In this document: in pieces, positions 1 through 8,192 of the stretch
Layout of the letters: every line of letters starts with the position of its first letter
How positions within the stretch are numbered: position 1 is the stretch's first letter
Assembly: GCA_963695645.1 (NCBI GenBank)
Contig: CAVOHC010000017.1
Span: 372,001 to 436,000 of the forward strand
DNA from: DATBGO01 sp963695645
GTDB taxonomy: Bacteria; Actinomycetota; Actinomycetes; Streptosporangiales; Streptosporangiaceae
DNA length: 64,000 nt
Reading direction: 5' to 3'
The notes under the pieces: generated by a model
The model's input: the letters and a program-made list of their open reading frames with translations, nothing else
Database searches by the model: none
Told to the model about the DNA's origin: nothing
Made by a program: the position numbers and the translations under genes

Positions 1-114
1 GCCAGTCGCGGCAGCGCATCCAATCGGGCCGGGCGACCGGGCGGCCCGGATAGGCCAGCCAACGGCGCCCGGGGCCAGGGCCAGCAGCGGCCCGGCCAGG
101 CCACCGCCGCGACG

Positions 115-645
115 TTGTCCCAAAACGACCTTTGGCCGGCCGGCGCCCCTCGGCCAGCCGCATCTCGCTGGCTCCAGCTGACCACGCTGATCCTCTCGCT
201 GGCCGGCCTCGGCGTGTCGATCTACCTGACGATCGCCCACTACACGAGTTCGACAATCCTCGCCTGCCCCAGCAACAGCTTCATCAACTGCGGCGAGGTA
301 ACGACCAGCTCGCAGTCGATCATCTTCGGGATCTTCCCGGTGGCGGTGCTCGGCCTCGCGTTCTACGTGTTCATGGTCGCGATCAACTCTCCCTGGGCGT
401 GGCGATCTGATTTCGCGCCGATTCCCCGGCTCCGGCTGGGCGGCACTTCCATCACGATCCGCTGGATCCGCCTGGGCGTCGTCATAACCGGCATGGCGTT
501 CGTGCTCTACCTCGTCTACGCGGAACTTATCGAAATCGGCAGAATCTGCGAATACTGTACGGCAGTGCATATCATCACGTTCGCGCTATTCGCGCTGATC
601 GTGTTCGACGCGTCGTTCCGGAGCGGCGCGACCGCCCGCCGCTAG
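115..645 (+). CDS. Vitamin K epoxide reductase (VKOR) family membrane protein
   Basis: Predicted integral membrane quinone-linked thiol oxidoreductase that re-oxidises a periplasmic/extracytoplasmic disulfide donor, passing electrons to quinone. The 176-residue protein has four hydrophobic segments (about 20-42, 68-90, 118-140, 150-166), a loop cysteine pair C51/C59 followed by GEV, and the active-site CEYC (C145, C148) near the last helix, which is the VKOR arrangement. The reading frame stays open to the left edge of the window, so the true start may lie upstream; TTG at 115 is the first candidate seen here and has no strong ribosome site. The next gene encodes a DUF929 thioredoxin-like protein, its expected redox partner. 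Confidence 0.85.
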   Translation: MSQNDLWPAGAPRPAASRWLQLTTLILSLAGLGVSIYLTIAHYTSSTILACPSNSFINCGEVTTSSQSIIFGIFPVAVLGLAFYVFMVAINSPWAWRSDFAPIPRLRLGGTSITIRWIRLGVVITGMAFVLYLVYAELIEIGRICEYCTAVHIITFALFALIVFDASFRSGATARR

Positions 646-698
646 CCTTGCCACAGCAGGACCAGAAGGAACGATAGGCAACCTAGTTAGGCATATAG

Positions 699-1589
699 AT
701 GAGCAAGGCCGACCGGAACAGGCAGCAGGCGGCCAGGGAACGGATCGCCGCCCAGCGCGCCGCCGCGCGAAAGGCTGAGATCCGCAACCGGACGCTGCTG
801 GCCGGCGGCAGCGTCCTCGTTGTCGTCGCTATCGTGGTGGCCTTCATCGTCATTAAGGCGGCTGGCGGGTCGCCCAAGGCGGCGGCCGGCTCCCCCACCG
901 GCACTCCGCTGCCTGCCAGTGTGAACCGGCAGATCACCGGCGTGCCGGTCAGCACGCTGGCCAAGGTGGGCGCGGGCACCTGGTACCCCGGAACCATTGA
1001 GCCGATCACCGGGGCGGCGCTGACCAGCGGGGGCAAACCCGAGGTGCTTTATGTCGGAGCAGAATACTGCCCGTTCTGCGCGACCGAGCGGTGGGCGATG
1101 ACGGTGGCGCTGAGCAGGTTCGGGACGTTCTCGCCATTGCATGGCATTCATTCGTCCCCAACTGACACCCCGGCGAGTATCCCTACTGTGACTTTCTACA
1201 AATCCACGTACTCGAGCAAGTACCTGACTTTTACACCGGTCGAGGTGCAGAAGGTGGACCGCTCGCCGCTTCAGCAGCTCACCGCCGAGCAGCAGGCGCT
1301 GCAGGCAACCTATGACGTCCCGCCGAGGACCAGCACGGCGGGCTCGATACCGTTCGTGGACTTCGGTAACAAGTACATGATCGGCGGTGCCACCTACGAC
1401 TATGCCGTCCTGCAGGGCAAGACATGGGCTCAGATCGCCGCTGCCCTGCAAGACCCGTCGACCCCGATCGCCAAGGGCGCGCTCGGCTCGGCCAACATGC
1501 TCACCGCGGCAATCTGCAAGGCCACCGGCAATCAGCCCGCCAGCGTCTGCGCCGCCGCGCCGATTCCCGCGCTCCAGGCCAAGCTATAG
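699..1589 (+). CDS. DUF929 family membrane-anchored thioredoxin-like protein
   Basis: A 296-residue protein: basic N-terminus (1-30), one membrane anchor (about 32-53), then an extracytoplasmic domain with a thioredoxin-type motif CPFC at 124-127 inside YVGAEYCPFCATERW, a DUF929 signature. Two further cysteines lie near the C-terminus (about 273 and 283). Together with the preceding VKOR gene (54-base gap) it forms a likely disulfide-forming module: DUF929 oxidises secreted proteins and VKOR re-oxidises it. The partnership is inferred from context and from known VKOR/Dsb pairs; the family assignment rests on the motif and architecture. Confidence 0.85.
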   Translation: MSKADRNRQQAARERIAAQRAAARKAEIRNRTLLAGGSVLVVVAIVVAFIVIKAAGGSPKAAAGSPTGTPLPASVNRQITGVPVSTLAKVGAGTWYPGTIEPITGAALTSGGKPEVLYVGAEYCPFCATERWAMTVALSRFGTFSPLHGIHSSPTDTPASIPTVTFYKSTYSSKYLTFTPVEVQKVDRSPLQQLTAEQQALQATYDVPPRTSTAGSIPFVDFGNKYMIGGATYDYAVLQGKTWAQIAAALQDPSTPIAKGALGSANMLTAAICKATGNQPASVCAAAPIPALQAKL

Positions 1590-1858
1590 CGGCAATGACA
1601 TAGCGCCCGTCGCCTGGGATACGCCGACCCGCAGCGCCGCCGCCCCAAGCCGTGCGGCTCGGGCTGGCTCACTCGGCACAGGTCTAGGCATTGTCTTTCC
1701 GATTGCTCAAGCACTCATGAGCTCGCCGGAGGATCCGGACTCCGCCGCTGGTTGTCCAGCAGTCGCGCGAGCCAGAACCTCCGCGTAGCGCAGTGCCCGC
1801 AGGCTGCCAGGTGAGCCACTCGTCCCGACGATCGCCGGCTGGCCGGGCGGCCTTGGGG

Positions 1859-2290
1859 TTACTGGCGGGGCGTGTAGCCCGATTGCTGATAGGTGTTGCG
1901 CTCATATTGCCAGACGACGTAGGTTCCCACGCCGATGGGAGGGACTTCGATGCCGTACGGGATGACGGCGATGATGTGGTAGTGGTGATTGCGGCGCAGG
2001 TCGGTGGCAATGGCGTGGTCGAGCGCGGTGGTATCGGCGAAGTTCAGCGCGACGAGGGAAAAATACCCGTTGGTGATGTACATGGCGTAGGAGCCGGGAT
2101 TACCGGCGAGGACGGCGCTGGCGGTGGGCGGGGCGCCGCCGGTGGAGGCCCCGGAGGGGAGGATCATGTTGCGCGTGCTGGACCATCGCTGCCATTGGCG
2201 GCCGGACGGCAGGTAGTACTGGGCGACGGCGGGATCCTCGACCAGAAGGTGCCCGTTGCCCTGGTCCGCCAGCGGGCGTTCTGTAAACGA
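1859..2290 (-). pseudogene. C-terminal remnant of a GT39/ArnT-like membrane glycosyltransferase
   Basis: On the minus strand an open stretch reads from about 2290 (in-frame TAG just before it) to a stop at 1859. It contains GHLLVEDPAVAQYYLPSG, WQRWSSTRN, YFSLVALNFADTTALDH and HIIAVIPYGIEVPPIG, which I recognise as the extracytoplasmic tail of large actinobacterial family-39-like glycosyltransferases. The 10-12 membrane helices that should precede it are absent; upstream DNA on that strand encodes unrelated shadow frames. An ATG at 2167 could give a 102-residue product, but the homology starts before it, so I read this as a 5'-truncated relic. The family call is from memory of the motif set. 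Confidence 0.65.
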
Positions 2291-2601
2291 CTATGTGACT
2301 GCGGCGCGGCGGAACCGGAGGGACCAGAGAGACTGATCTCTCTAACGTTCTTACCGCTACCAGGTCTCCAGAGCGGCGACAGCCAAGGTTCAGCGCGGGC
2401 GCGGGTAAGCAGGCACACCTGACGCCCCAGGCTGGCGCATCGCGAGAGGCGAGTCCGCTGGGAGATACCGCAGCTCATCAAATCCACGGCCGCGCTCTTT
2501 GCGGCCCGCGTGGTGGCGTCTATGCTGATGATCAGGTGAGCCGGGAAGCCTGGTCGGCGCGACGTTCGTAACTTTCGGATCCGTCCGCCAGGGAGCACCC
2601 G

Positions 2602-3003
2602 ATGACCACCCCGAACGCACCCGGTATAGCCGTCACGAGCGAGACCACGCCGGGCAGCCGGCCGGTAGCGGCTCCGCCGAGCTGGCCGTGGCGGCGGGCG
2701 GCGCTGTTCCTCGCTGGCGCCGCGCAGCTGATCACCATCTCGGCGCTGGTGGGCGCCGATCCGCCGCCTGCAACGTGGGCGTCGCTGCTGCTGGCGATAG
2801 CGCCCGCGCCGCTTGCCGCGGTGGCTGCGTTCGCGCCGGCCTCGGTGGCCAGGCTGGCCGCCATCGTGGCTGCGGTCGTGGTGGCCGCGGGAGCCGCGGG
2901 CGCGATCGGGCATACCGGCTTGTTCTTCGTCCCGGCGCTGGTCGCGCTGGTCGTCGGAGATGTCAAGCTCTGGCGCGAGAAGCCTCCAATGGGGCGGGGG
3001 TGA
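2602..3003 (+). CDS. Small hypothetical membrane protein
   Basis: 133 residues with a Pro/Thr-rich N-terminus (1-28) followed by about three or four hydrophobic segments rich in Ala/Val (33-50, 58-80, 82-103, 105-122) and a short basic tail. I do not recognise a family. Its TGA overlaps the GTG of the KdpD-like gene that follows (GTGA), so the two are probably cotranslated. A degraded copy of its first codons seems to exist near 5192. Function unknown; an accessory membrane partner of the next gene is possible. Confidence 0.6.
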   Translation: MTTPNAPGIAVTSETTPGSRPVAAPPSWPWRRAALFLAGAAQLITISALVGADPPPATWASLLLAIAPAPLAAVAAFAPASVARLAAIVAAVVVAAGAAGAIGHTGLFFVPALVALVVGDVKLWREKPPMGRG

Positions 3004-3761
3004 AACCGGTGAGCCGGTACCTGAGCAGGGACCGCGTCGCGATCTTGGCTGCTGTGGCGGCACCGCTGGCGGCTGCGGCGATTCTGCTGCCGTTCCGCGC
3101 GAGCTGGTCGAACACGAACGTGTCGCTGCTGCTGGTCGTGGTTGTTGTCGCGGTCGCGTCGATCGGGAACCGGGCGGCCGGCGGGATCGCCGCGATCGGG
3201 GCCGCCATCTGGTTCGATTTCTTCTTCACGCTGCCCTTTGAGCGGTTCACGATCCGCAGTTCGGCCGATATCACGACGGCGATTCTGCTGCTGGTGGTCG
3301 GCCTGGCGGTGTCGCAGCTGGCGGCGCGCGCCCGGCGCCTGCAGGTCATCGCGATCACCGACGCCGGGTATCTCGCGCAGATCCACGAGACTGCGTCGCT
3401 GGCCCAGACGGCCAGGTTCCCTGATATTGTGATCGGCCACGTCAAGGACCAGCTCACCGGCCTGCTCGATCTGCAGGCCTGCCGCTTCGAGTACGGATCG
3501 CTGCTGGGCCACCCGCCGCGGCTGGAATCAGACGGCACCGTCATGACGGCCCATGGACGCTGGAACGCGGAGGAATCAGGGCTGCCCGGCGAGGAGGTCG
3601 AGCTGCGTGTCTTCGGCAACGGCCAGTACTTCGGGCGGTTCATGATGAATCCGAAACCAGGGTCGAAGCCGTCGTTGCAGGCGCGGCTGGTGGCGGTCAC
3701 GCTGGCTGATCAGGCCGGGCGGGCACTTGCCGGCAGGCAGCCAGCGCGGAGCGCGCATTGA
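3000..3761 (+). CDS. KdpD-like DUF4118 membrane protein without a kinase domain
   Basis: Starting from GTG at 3000, which overlaps the upstream stop, the protein is 253 residues. Residues about 12-110 give four membrane segments with the KdpD/DUF4118 hallmark IWFDFFFTLPFERFTI between helices. Residues about 120-245 form a GAF-like soluble part (HVKDQLTGLLDLQACRFE). The N-terminal Usp/KdpD nucleotide domain and the histidine kinase core of full KdpD are both missing, so it cannot phosphorylate a partner. It may be a stand-alone sensor or an orphan. A longer in-frame open stretch upstream of 3000 is a shadow of the previous gene. Confidence 0.75.
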   Translation: MKPVSRYLSRDRVAILAAVAAPLAAAAILLPFRASWSNTNVSLLLVVVVVAVASIGNRAAGGIAAIGAAIWFDFFFTLPFERFTIRSSADITTAILLLVVGLAVSQLAARARRLQVIAITDAGYLAQIHETASLAQTARFPDIVIGHVKDQLTGLLDLQACRFEYGSLLGHPPRLESDGTVMTAHGRWNAEESGLPGEEVELRVFGNGQYFGRFMMNPKPGSKPSLQARLVAVTLADQAGRALAGRQPARSAH

Positions 3762-3994
3762 CGAACCGGCTGGGCGGCCCCTGACCGGCGTGCGGCTGGG
3801 GATTGCTGGCCGGGCTCGGTCTGCCGCGGCGGGGCTAGCCGGTCTGGGTAATTGCCAGCTCGGGCCAGGGTCTTCCTGGCCCGTACCGCCTTGGCCGGAG
3901 CGCCGCTTCGCGGTTAGGGAGCCGAGATGGGCATATGGCTGGGAAAGGTCACCGCGGACGATGCGGCGCTGGGTGGCCTGCTGCCATATGAGAC

Positions 3995-4523
3995 TTGACC
4001 GCGATGCCGGTCACGGTCGCCGTGCCGGCGTTCCTGGCCGGGGCGCTGGTGAGCCTCGCAACGAGCTGGGTTCTTGTCACCCGGCTTGAGCGAGTCGGCG
4101 AGCGGCTGGGCCTGTCCGAGGCGCTGCTGGGCATTGTCGCCGCGCTAGCGGCGGACGCGCCCGAGATCACCGCGGCGGTTACCGCGATGGCCGGCCATCA
4201 GCAGCGCCTGGGCGCCGGGGTCGTCATCGGCTCGAATGTGTTCAACCTCGCCGCGCTGCTGGGCCTGGGCGCGGTGGTCGCCGGCCGCATCCGGCTGCAC
4301 CGCAAGGTCATCGTCCTTGGCGGGGCGGTCGCCATATGCGTGGCCAGCGTGTGCCTGGCCGTGGTGCTCGGCCTGCTCGCCCCCGTCGCGGGCCTGATGC
4401 TCGCGCTGGCGACGGGGCTCCAGCACCCACCTGATATTCCTGGGCGCAGTGGCCGGGGTCGCGCTGGTCAGCACGGCAGCGGCCGGGTTCATTCAGGTCC
4501 TCAGGCCCTCCCGCCCGTGCTGA
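3995..4523 (+). pseudogene. Frameshifted, truncated cation/Ca2+ exchanger (CaCA family)
   Basis: From TTG 3995 (or ATG 4004) the frame encodes the first alpha-repeat of a Na+/Ca2+ exchanger: a helix, then LGIVAALAADAPEITAAVTA and GAGVVIGSNVFNLAALLGLG, the conserved (G)NxxE/D-type transport motifs. After about 4425 the hydrophobic sense continues in the +1 frame (THLIFLGAVAGVALVSTAAA) and stops near 4521, while the original frame runs into non-membrane sequence. The second alpha-repeat is absent; family members are 320-360 residues. I conclude it is a decayed gene. If translated as is, the product would be about 206 residues with an unrelated tail. Confidence 0.65.
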
Positions 4524-4705
4524 GGTACGCGACATACCGCAGCTATGCGGCCGGTGATGACGCGCGCTCAGCGAATGAGGCTCAGCGGTCTCCCGCGGCC
4601 GCGGCTCCCCCCTAGCGGCTCCCCCCAAGGGGTTTGTAGCACATCGAGCACAGGCTGACCGTCAAGCTGAACGGCGCCATCGGGAATGGCGCCGCGAAGG
4701 CGTAA
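4524..4705 (+). pseudogene. Inverted partial copy of the lipoprotein tail found at 5501-5650
   Basis: The plus strand here reads YRSYAAGDDARSA, then after a one-base shift KHIEHRLTVKLN and a TAA at 4703-4705. The lipoprotein gene on the minus strand at 5501 ends with TRIYAAGDDARSATG, then LKGLKTIESRLTAEVN. The alignment runs through the end of both sequences, so this is an inverted, diverged and frameshifted duplicate of the last 60 or so codons. It has no start of its own and is fused by chance to the preceding exchanger relic. Confidence 0.6.
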
Positions 4706-4809
4706 GAATCAGCAAGCCGTAATCGTATGCCGCTCCGGGCACAGCCGCGCGCCGAGCAGCCAGATGCAGTCGAGCTGCTACGTGGTGCTCCTGGATGCGG
4801 CCGGCGGCT

Positions 4810-5175
4810 GTGGCTTCCGGCGGATTGTGCGCGCCTTTGCTGTCTGAACAGCAGACGTGAGCGGCTGATGTCGTAGGAGCCGCAGTGCCTGCGGCCGTTG
4901 ATGAAGAAGGTGGGGTGCCGGAGACGCCGCTGAGGTCGGCGGTGTCGATGTCTTCCGCGATCTGCGCGGCTCCGCCGTGCCTTCTGAGGTAGTCGCGGAA
5001 TCGCGTGCTAGCCGATGAGGATCCCCAGGGTGATCGGAGAGGTGTAGGCGCGTGCGAGGAAGCTCCCGTTGATGCTGATCCCGGCGTTGGCGAGGAGGAA
5101 CAGCGGCACGATGACGTAGCTCGTCCAGGAATGGTAAAGCTGCTGATCGGCGACGTCCGCAGCATTCAGATTAGC
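4810..5175 (-). pseudogene. Relic of NhaA Na+/H+ antiporter fused to a DsbA-like thioredoxin domain
   Basis: Reading the minus strand from about 5175: QQLYHSWTSYVIVPLFLLAN, then AGISINGSFLARAYTSPITL and an in-frame TAG in place of the usual continuation. This is the NhaA segment with the conserved LFALANAG region. Directly downstream in another frame come RFRDYLRRHGGAAQIAEDID and DLSGVSGTP, then after a further one-base shift TFFINGRRHCGSYDI: the C-terminal half of a DsbA-like thioredoxin domain with its cis-Pro. Actinobacterial NhaA proteins with such a C-terminal thioredoxin domain are known. A large internal deletion and at least two frameshifts make this non-functional. Confidence 0.7.
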
Positions 5176-5191
5176 CGGTCGGGAGCACGCG

Positions 5192-5392
5192 ATGACCGTA
5201 CAAAACGCACCGCTGGCATCCGTCCGTCACGAGCGCACCCGCACCGGCCAGCCTGCACCTGCGCGCCGAGTTGGCCGCCTGGCACGCCTGCGCCGTCCGG
5301 CCCGCCGACGGCGCCTACCATGCCCGGCTCACTGGTCTCGCGCGGCAGTAGGCAGCAGCCGTCTTCCTCGCTCGGTCGTTCAGCATCCCTGA
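5192..5392 (+). other. Degenerate duplicate of the start of the gene at 2602
   Basis: An ATG at 5192 opens a 66-residue frame beginning MTVQNAPLASVRHERTRTG. Its DNA aligns with the start of the gene at 2602 (same GGGAGCAC ribosome-site context and ATGACC start, then AACGCACC and CGTCACGAGCG) but with indels. The rest of the frame is basic and not hydrophobic, so the membrane segments of the parent are lost. I see it as a diverged 5' copy rather than a functional gene. Confidence 0.4.
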
Positions 5393-5500
5393 CGGGCGTC
5401 GAGACCGCCTGTGGGCGCCGCTAGCGATCGGTTACGCCGAGCCTCGACGGCCACCGGCCTGCCTGCTTGCTTACCGTCCTTCCGTCCTTGCGGGCGGTCG

Positions 5501-6340
5501 CTAATTCTTCGACAGCGCATAGTTCACCTCGGCAGTCAGCCGGGATTCGATGGTCTTCAGGCCCTTGAGCGGCGCCGCCGCCCTCAGCAGACCGCTCAGC
5601 CCTGTCGCCGAGCGCGCGTCGTCGCCAGCCGCATAGATCCTGGTCACGTACTCGGTGTAGAGCCCGGCCGGGTCAGCGCAGCCCGGCACCGGATCACCGG
5701 CCAGGACCACGGCGGCCGGCATCAGCTTCCTCATCGCCGTTGCCATGCCGGACACGTCCCCGGAATCCCCGGCGACCTGAACTGTTCTCAGCGTCGGCGC
5801 AAGCTGACTGACCTGGGCTGAGGCCGGGCCGTGCTGCCATGTCTCGTACTGCTGGCGGCAGGACACCGGCCGCGCTGGCGACACGGTAGGCCGGCCGGGC
5901 GAGGCCCCGTGGCCGCCGCAGGCGGCAAGAAAGCCGGTGACGGCCAGCGACAGGACCCTGCGCAAGGTAATAAGAATCGCCAGGGTGCTGCTGACCGCCA
6001 CAAAGACCGCCAAGCCGATCAGAGATGTCTCCAGCCTGGTGTCCCAGATCCCATCCGGCACACCCAGGACCACGACCAGGCAGATCGCCCACAAGCCGGC
6101 GAGCGCGGTCCGCAGCCAGCGGCCGGTCAGCGCGACACAGTACGGGCCGATCAAGACAAGGCCGCTGAGCACAATCCGCCGCCCCGTCCACGCGTCCACG
6201 ACGGCGGCGGCCGAGGACGACGCCAGGCCTAGCCGCCACAGCAAGACCGCCGATGGTCCAGGCAACGTCCACATGCCCCGGCAGCGCCGGCCAAACGTAG
6301 GTGAAGGTCCCATGCGCGGACAATATCGGAGACACCACAA
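5501..6340 (-). CDS. Fusion-like ORF: membrane segment plus lipoprotein of unknown function
   Basis: The C-terminal half is a typical lipoprotein: from TTG at 5965 it reads MRRVLSLAVTGFLAACGG, a signal peptide with lipobox LAAC, then a 130-residue alpha-helical-looking domain with two Cys and the segment YVTRIYAAGDDARS. The frame is open upstream to 6340 and encodes about four hydrophobic segments (VVDAWTGRRIVLSGLVLIG and following) that resemble the membrane N-terminus of SpoIIE/PP2C-type phosphatases, cut before the phosphatase. Either a deletion fused two genes in frame, or the lipoprotein (5501-5965) is the only real gene. I favour the lipoprotein as expressed; its function is unknown. 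Confidence 0.5.
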   Translation of the reverse strand: MWCLRYCPRMGPSPTFGRRCRGMWTLPGPSAVLLWRLGLASSSAAAVVDAWTGRRIVLSGLVLIGPYCVALTGRWLRTALAGLWAICLVVVLGVPDGIWDTRLETSLIGLAVFVAVSSTLAILITLRRVLSLAVTGFLAACGGHGASPGRPTVSPARPVSCRQQYETWQHGPASAQVSQLAPTLRTVQVAGDSGDVSGMATAMRKLMPAAVVLAGDPVPGCADPAGLYTEYVTRIYAAGDDARSATGLSGLLRAAAPLKGLKTIESRLTAEVNYALSKN

Positions 6341-6538
6341 TCCGTGTCCGCGGCTTTTCCAACCTTTGAGGTCAACAATCCTCCGGCTCAGTCAGCTGAG
6401 TGACTCCCGTCGTGAAGATCGTTGGTCGAGCGCGGGGGCGCTGCATGCGCTGGGCCGTCTGGTGCGGTTGCGGTCTGTGACCATCGCCGCGGGCACCGGC
6501 CATCATTCTGGCCCCAGCGCGCTTGACCTGGGTCCACG

Positions 6539-6900
6539 ATGCCGGGAATCCTGAGCAGCGTGCCAGATGCCGTAGCGGGGTCCTTGTCGCCGGCGGTGCT
6601 TCCGACCTTCCTGCGCAACGCCTGCGAACAGGCAAGCCTGGACGGTGAAGCCGCTGAGCTGCTGAGACTGGGCGAGAACGCGACTTTACCAGCTGGCCGC
6701 CGCGCCAGTCGTGGTCAGGATCGCCCGCTCCTGACCGGCTGCGCCGGGTCGAGAAGGAACTGTGCGTCATCCGCTGGCTGGCCGCAGGGGAATTCCGGCG
6801 GTCCGCGTCTATGACGAAGTCGATCAGCCGCTGCTGATCGGCGGGCGCGCGGTCTCGTTCTGGCATGTAGTGAGGAGCGCCCGCGGTGATGAGATTCGCC
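6539..6900 (+). pseudogene. Aminoglycoside/choline phosphotransferase-like N-terminal relic
   Basis: The plus strand encodes, in three successive frames, the N-lobe start of an APH-type kinase: LRNACEQASLDGEAAELLRL-GEN, then YQLAAAPVVVRIARS (the conserved nucleotide-binding strands), then RRVEKELCVIRWLAAGE, then IPAVRVYDEVDQPLLIGGRA and SFWHVV. At least three single-base shifts separate these pieces and the catalytic HGD/DFD lobe is missing after 6900. The order and spacing match actinobacterial phosphotransferase-family proteins, so this is a confident relic but with no activity. Confidence 0.65.
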
Positions 6901-7187
6901 GCGGTTGTTGGCAGGGACGTAGCGGAACGATGCCTCGCCGCACTCCGCGGACGGCTCACGCGTGATCACCGCGTCGACTACGTCAGGGGCCGGCGGGAAA
7001 TAGTGTCTGCTCGGGCATTACTCGCCAGCCTCCCTATCACGCTGCGGGGCCGCCCCGGCGGAGCGGCTGTCCGTGCAGGAACGTCTCCGGCGCTAGGTGA
7101 GCAGCGGCGGGCGAGCGGGAACGGCCCGGAACGGGTGCGGGAACGGGTGACAGTTACAAACAAGCCCTGGTTCTCGACGGATGCTGG
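6901..7187. other. No gene recognised
   Basis: This stretch continues downstream of the phosphotransferase relic. Open frames exist on both strands but their products are Arg/Ala/Pro-rich and show no family features. No clear promoter, terminator or repeat is visible. Confidence 0.4.
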
Positions 7188-7391
7188 TCACTGGTTGGTG
7201 GCTTCTGCGGCTTCAAGCTTGGCGCGAAGGCCCTTGAGGTCGAGGGCGACGAGCACGTGAATGCGGGTGAGTGTGGGACGGCGGATGGCGACCCAGGCCA
7301 CCGGGTGTTCCTGGCGCTCGATCTGCCAGTCGTCTCGATGTTCGTGCAGTAGGTCAGCTAGCTCGGGGTGTAAGTCAGTCATGAGACCCAA
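7188..7391 (-). CDS. Small conserved hypothetical protein divergent from a GntR-type regulator
   Basis: 67 residues from ATG 7391, or 64 from the second ATG at 7382. Sequence LADLLHEHRDDWQIERQEHP followed by an IRRPT segment and a helical end (LKGLRAKLEAAEA). Small acidic proteins of this pattern, beginning with a DLHPELADLL-like helix, are common next to mini-GntR regulators in actinobacteria. The pair is divergent with 72 bases between starts and an AT-rich palindrome in the gap. Cytoplasmic; no function can be assigned. Confidence 0.6.
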   Translation of the reverse strand: MGLMTDLHPELADLLHEHRDDWQIERQEHPVAWVAIRRPTLTRIHVLVALDLKGLRAKLEAAEATNQ

Positions 7392-7393
7392 GC

Positions 7394-7405
7394 ATAGCTA
7401 GCTAT
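7394..7405. promoter_or_regulatory. 12-bp perfect palindrome in the divergent promoter region
   Basis: ATAGCTAGCTAT is a perfect inverted repeat in an unusually AT-rich patch (TATATATAGGTATGGCTAGC follows). It sits 2 bases upstream of the small minus-strand gene and about 60 bases upstream of the mini-GntR start. It is a candidate operator for that regulator; this is inference from position and symmetry. Confidence 0.45.
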
Positions 7406-7463
7406 ATATAGGTATGGCTAGCGCTGAATGATCGACATTAGCCCAGGTTAGATACTTGATCAC

Positions 7464-7694
7464 GTGGACCAGATCGATCACGACGGACCGGAGCCGGTAT
7501 ACCGGCAGCTCGCCGCCATCCTGCGTGCCCAGATCGAATCTGGCGAGCTGCGCTCAGGCAGGCCCATCCCCAGCGAGCGCACGCTAACCCAGCGCTACGG
7601 CGTCGCTGTCGGAACGGTGAAGAAGGCCGTTGAGGTGCTGCGATCCGAGGGCCGTGTCCATACCGTCATCGGCCGGGGCATCTTCGTCCGCTGA
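7464..7694 (+). CDS. Mini-GntR family regulator (winged helix only)
   Basis: 76 residues from GTG 7464. The whole protein is a GntR winged helix-turn-helix: VYRQLAAILRAQIESGEL, IPSERTLTQRYGVAVGTVKK (recognition helix), AVEVLRSEGRVHTVIGRGIF. It lacks any C-terminal effector domain, as seen in the short GntR proteins frequent in actinobacteria. It probably binds DNA as a dimer and may control itself and the divergent small gene through the palindrome at 7394. A leaderless transcript is possible, since an AT-rich TTAGATACTT lies just before the start. Confidence 0.75.
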   Translation: MDQIDHDGPEPVYRQLAAILRAQIESGELRSGRPIPSERTLTQRYGVAVGTVKKAVEVLRSEGRVHTVIGRGIFVR

Positions 7695-8192
7695 CCTCGC
7701 TGCCAGTCACGGCAAAGACATATAGCGGCATGCCCGGTAATACATGCCCGGTAATACTTGGGAGACTGGCGGCGATGGCCACCGGCGAGGGACTCCGACA
7801 TGAACCCCCAGTTAGCTCCATCGCGTTCTGGCGCAGCCGACAACCGCCGCGCGGATGCCGGGGTCGCTGTTGTGTTCGATATTAGCGGCAGGCACCGACA
7901 TTTTCCCTGACGCTCGACAGGTCCGCGCGCGGTCGCCCGAACAGGGCCAAGACGGCCCGGATCGGCACGACCCGGGCCGGCGCGAACCGGGCCGGCGCGA
8001 ACGAGGCTGACCCGAACGAGGCCGAGGCCAACCGAGCCGGCGCGAGGCCGTCAAGCCTCTCGGCCACTTGCAAAGTTTTGTTAGACTAGCGAACTGTACG
8101 GCTGACGCACCAAAGAGTCGGCGGACCACCATGGCCAGGCGGCTGGCCAGACGACCGGCCAGCCGGGATGACTGGCGACATTCAGGGCAGAC
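7695..8192. other. Gene-poor stretch with a pentapeptide-like repeat patch
   Basis: No convincing gene on either strand. Around 7965-8045 the DNA has imperfect 15-base repetition (CGGGCCGGCGCGAAC and variants); on the minus strand it reads ASFGSASFAPARFAPARV, i.e. A-x-x-x-F/V five-residue periodicity. This could be a relic of a pentapeptide-repeat protein or chance repetition. The last 30 bases hold the start-region repeats of the MarR gene. Confidence 0.35.

Noticed and set aside
3927..3998. Short ORF MGIWLGKVTADDAALGGLLP before the exchanger relic
   Set aside because: Only 23 codons in a decayed region and no recognised family; it may be another relic but cannot be supported.
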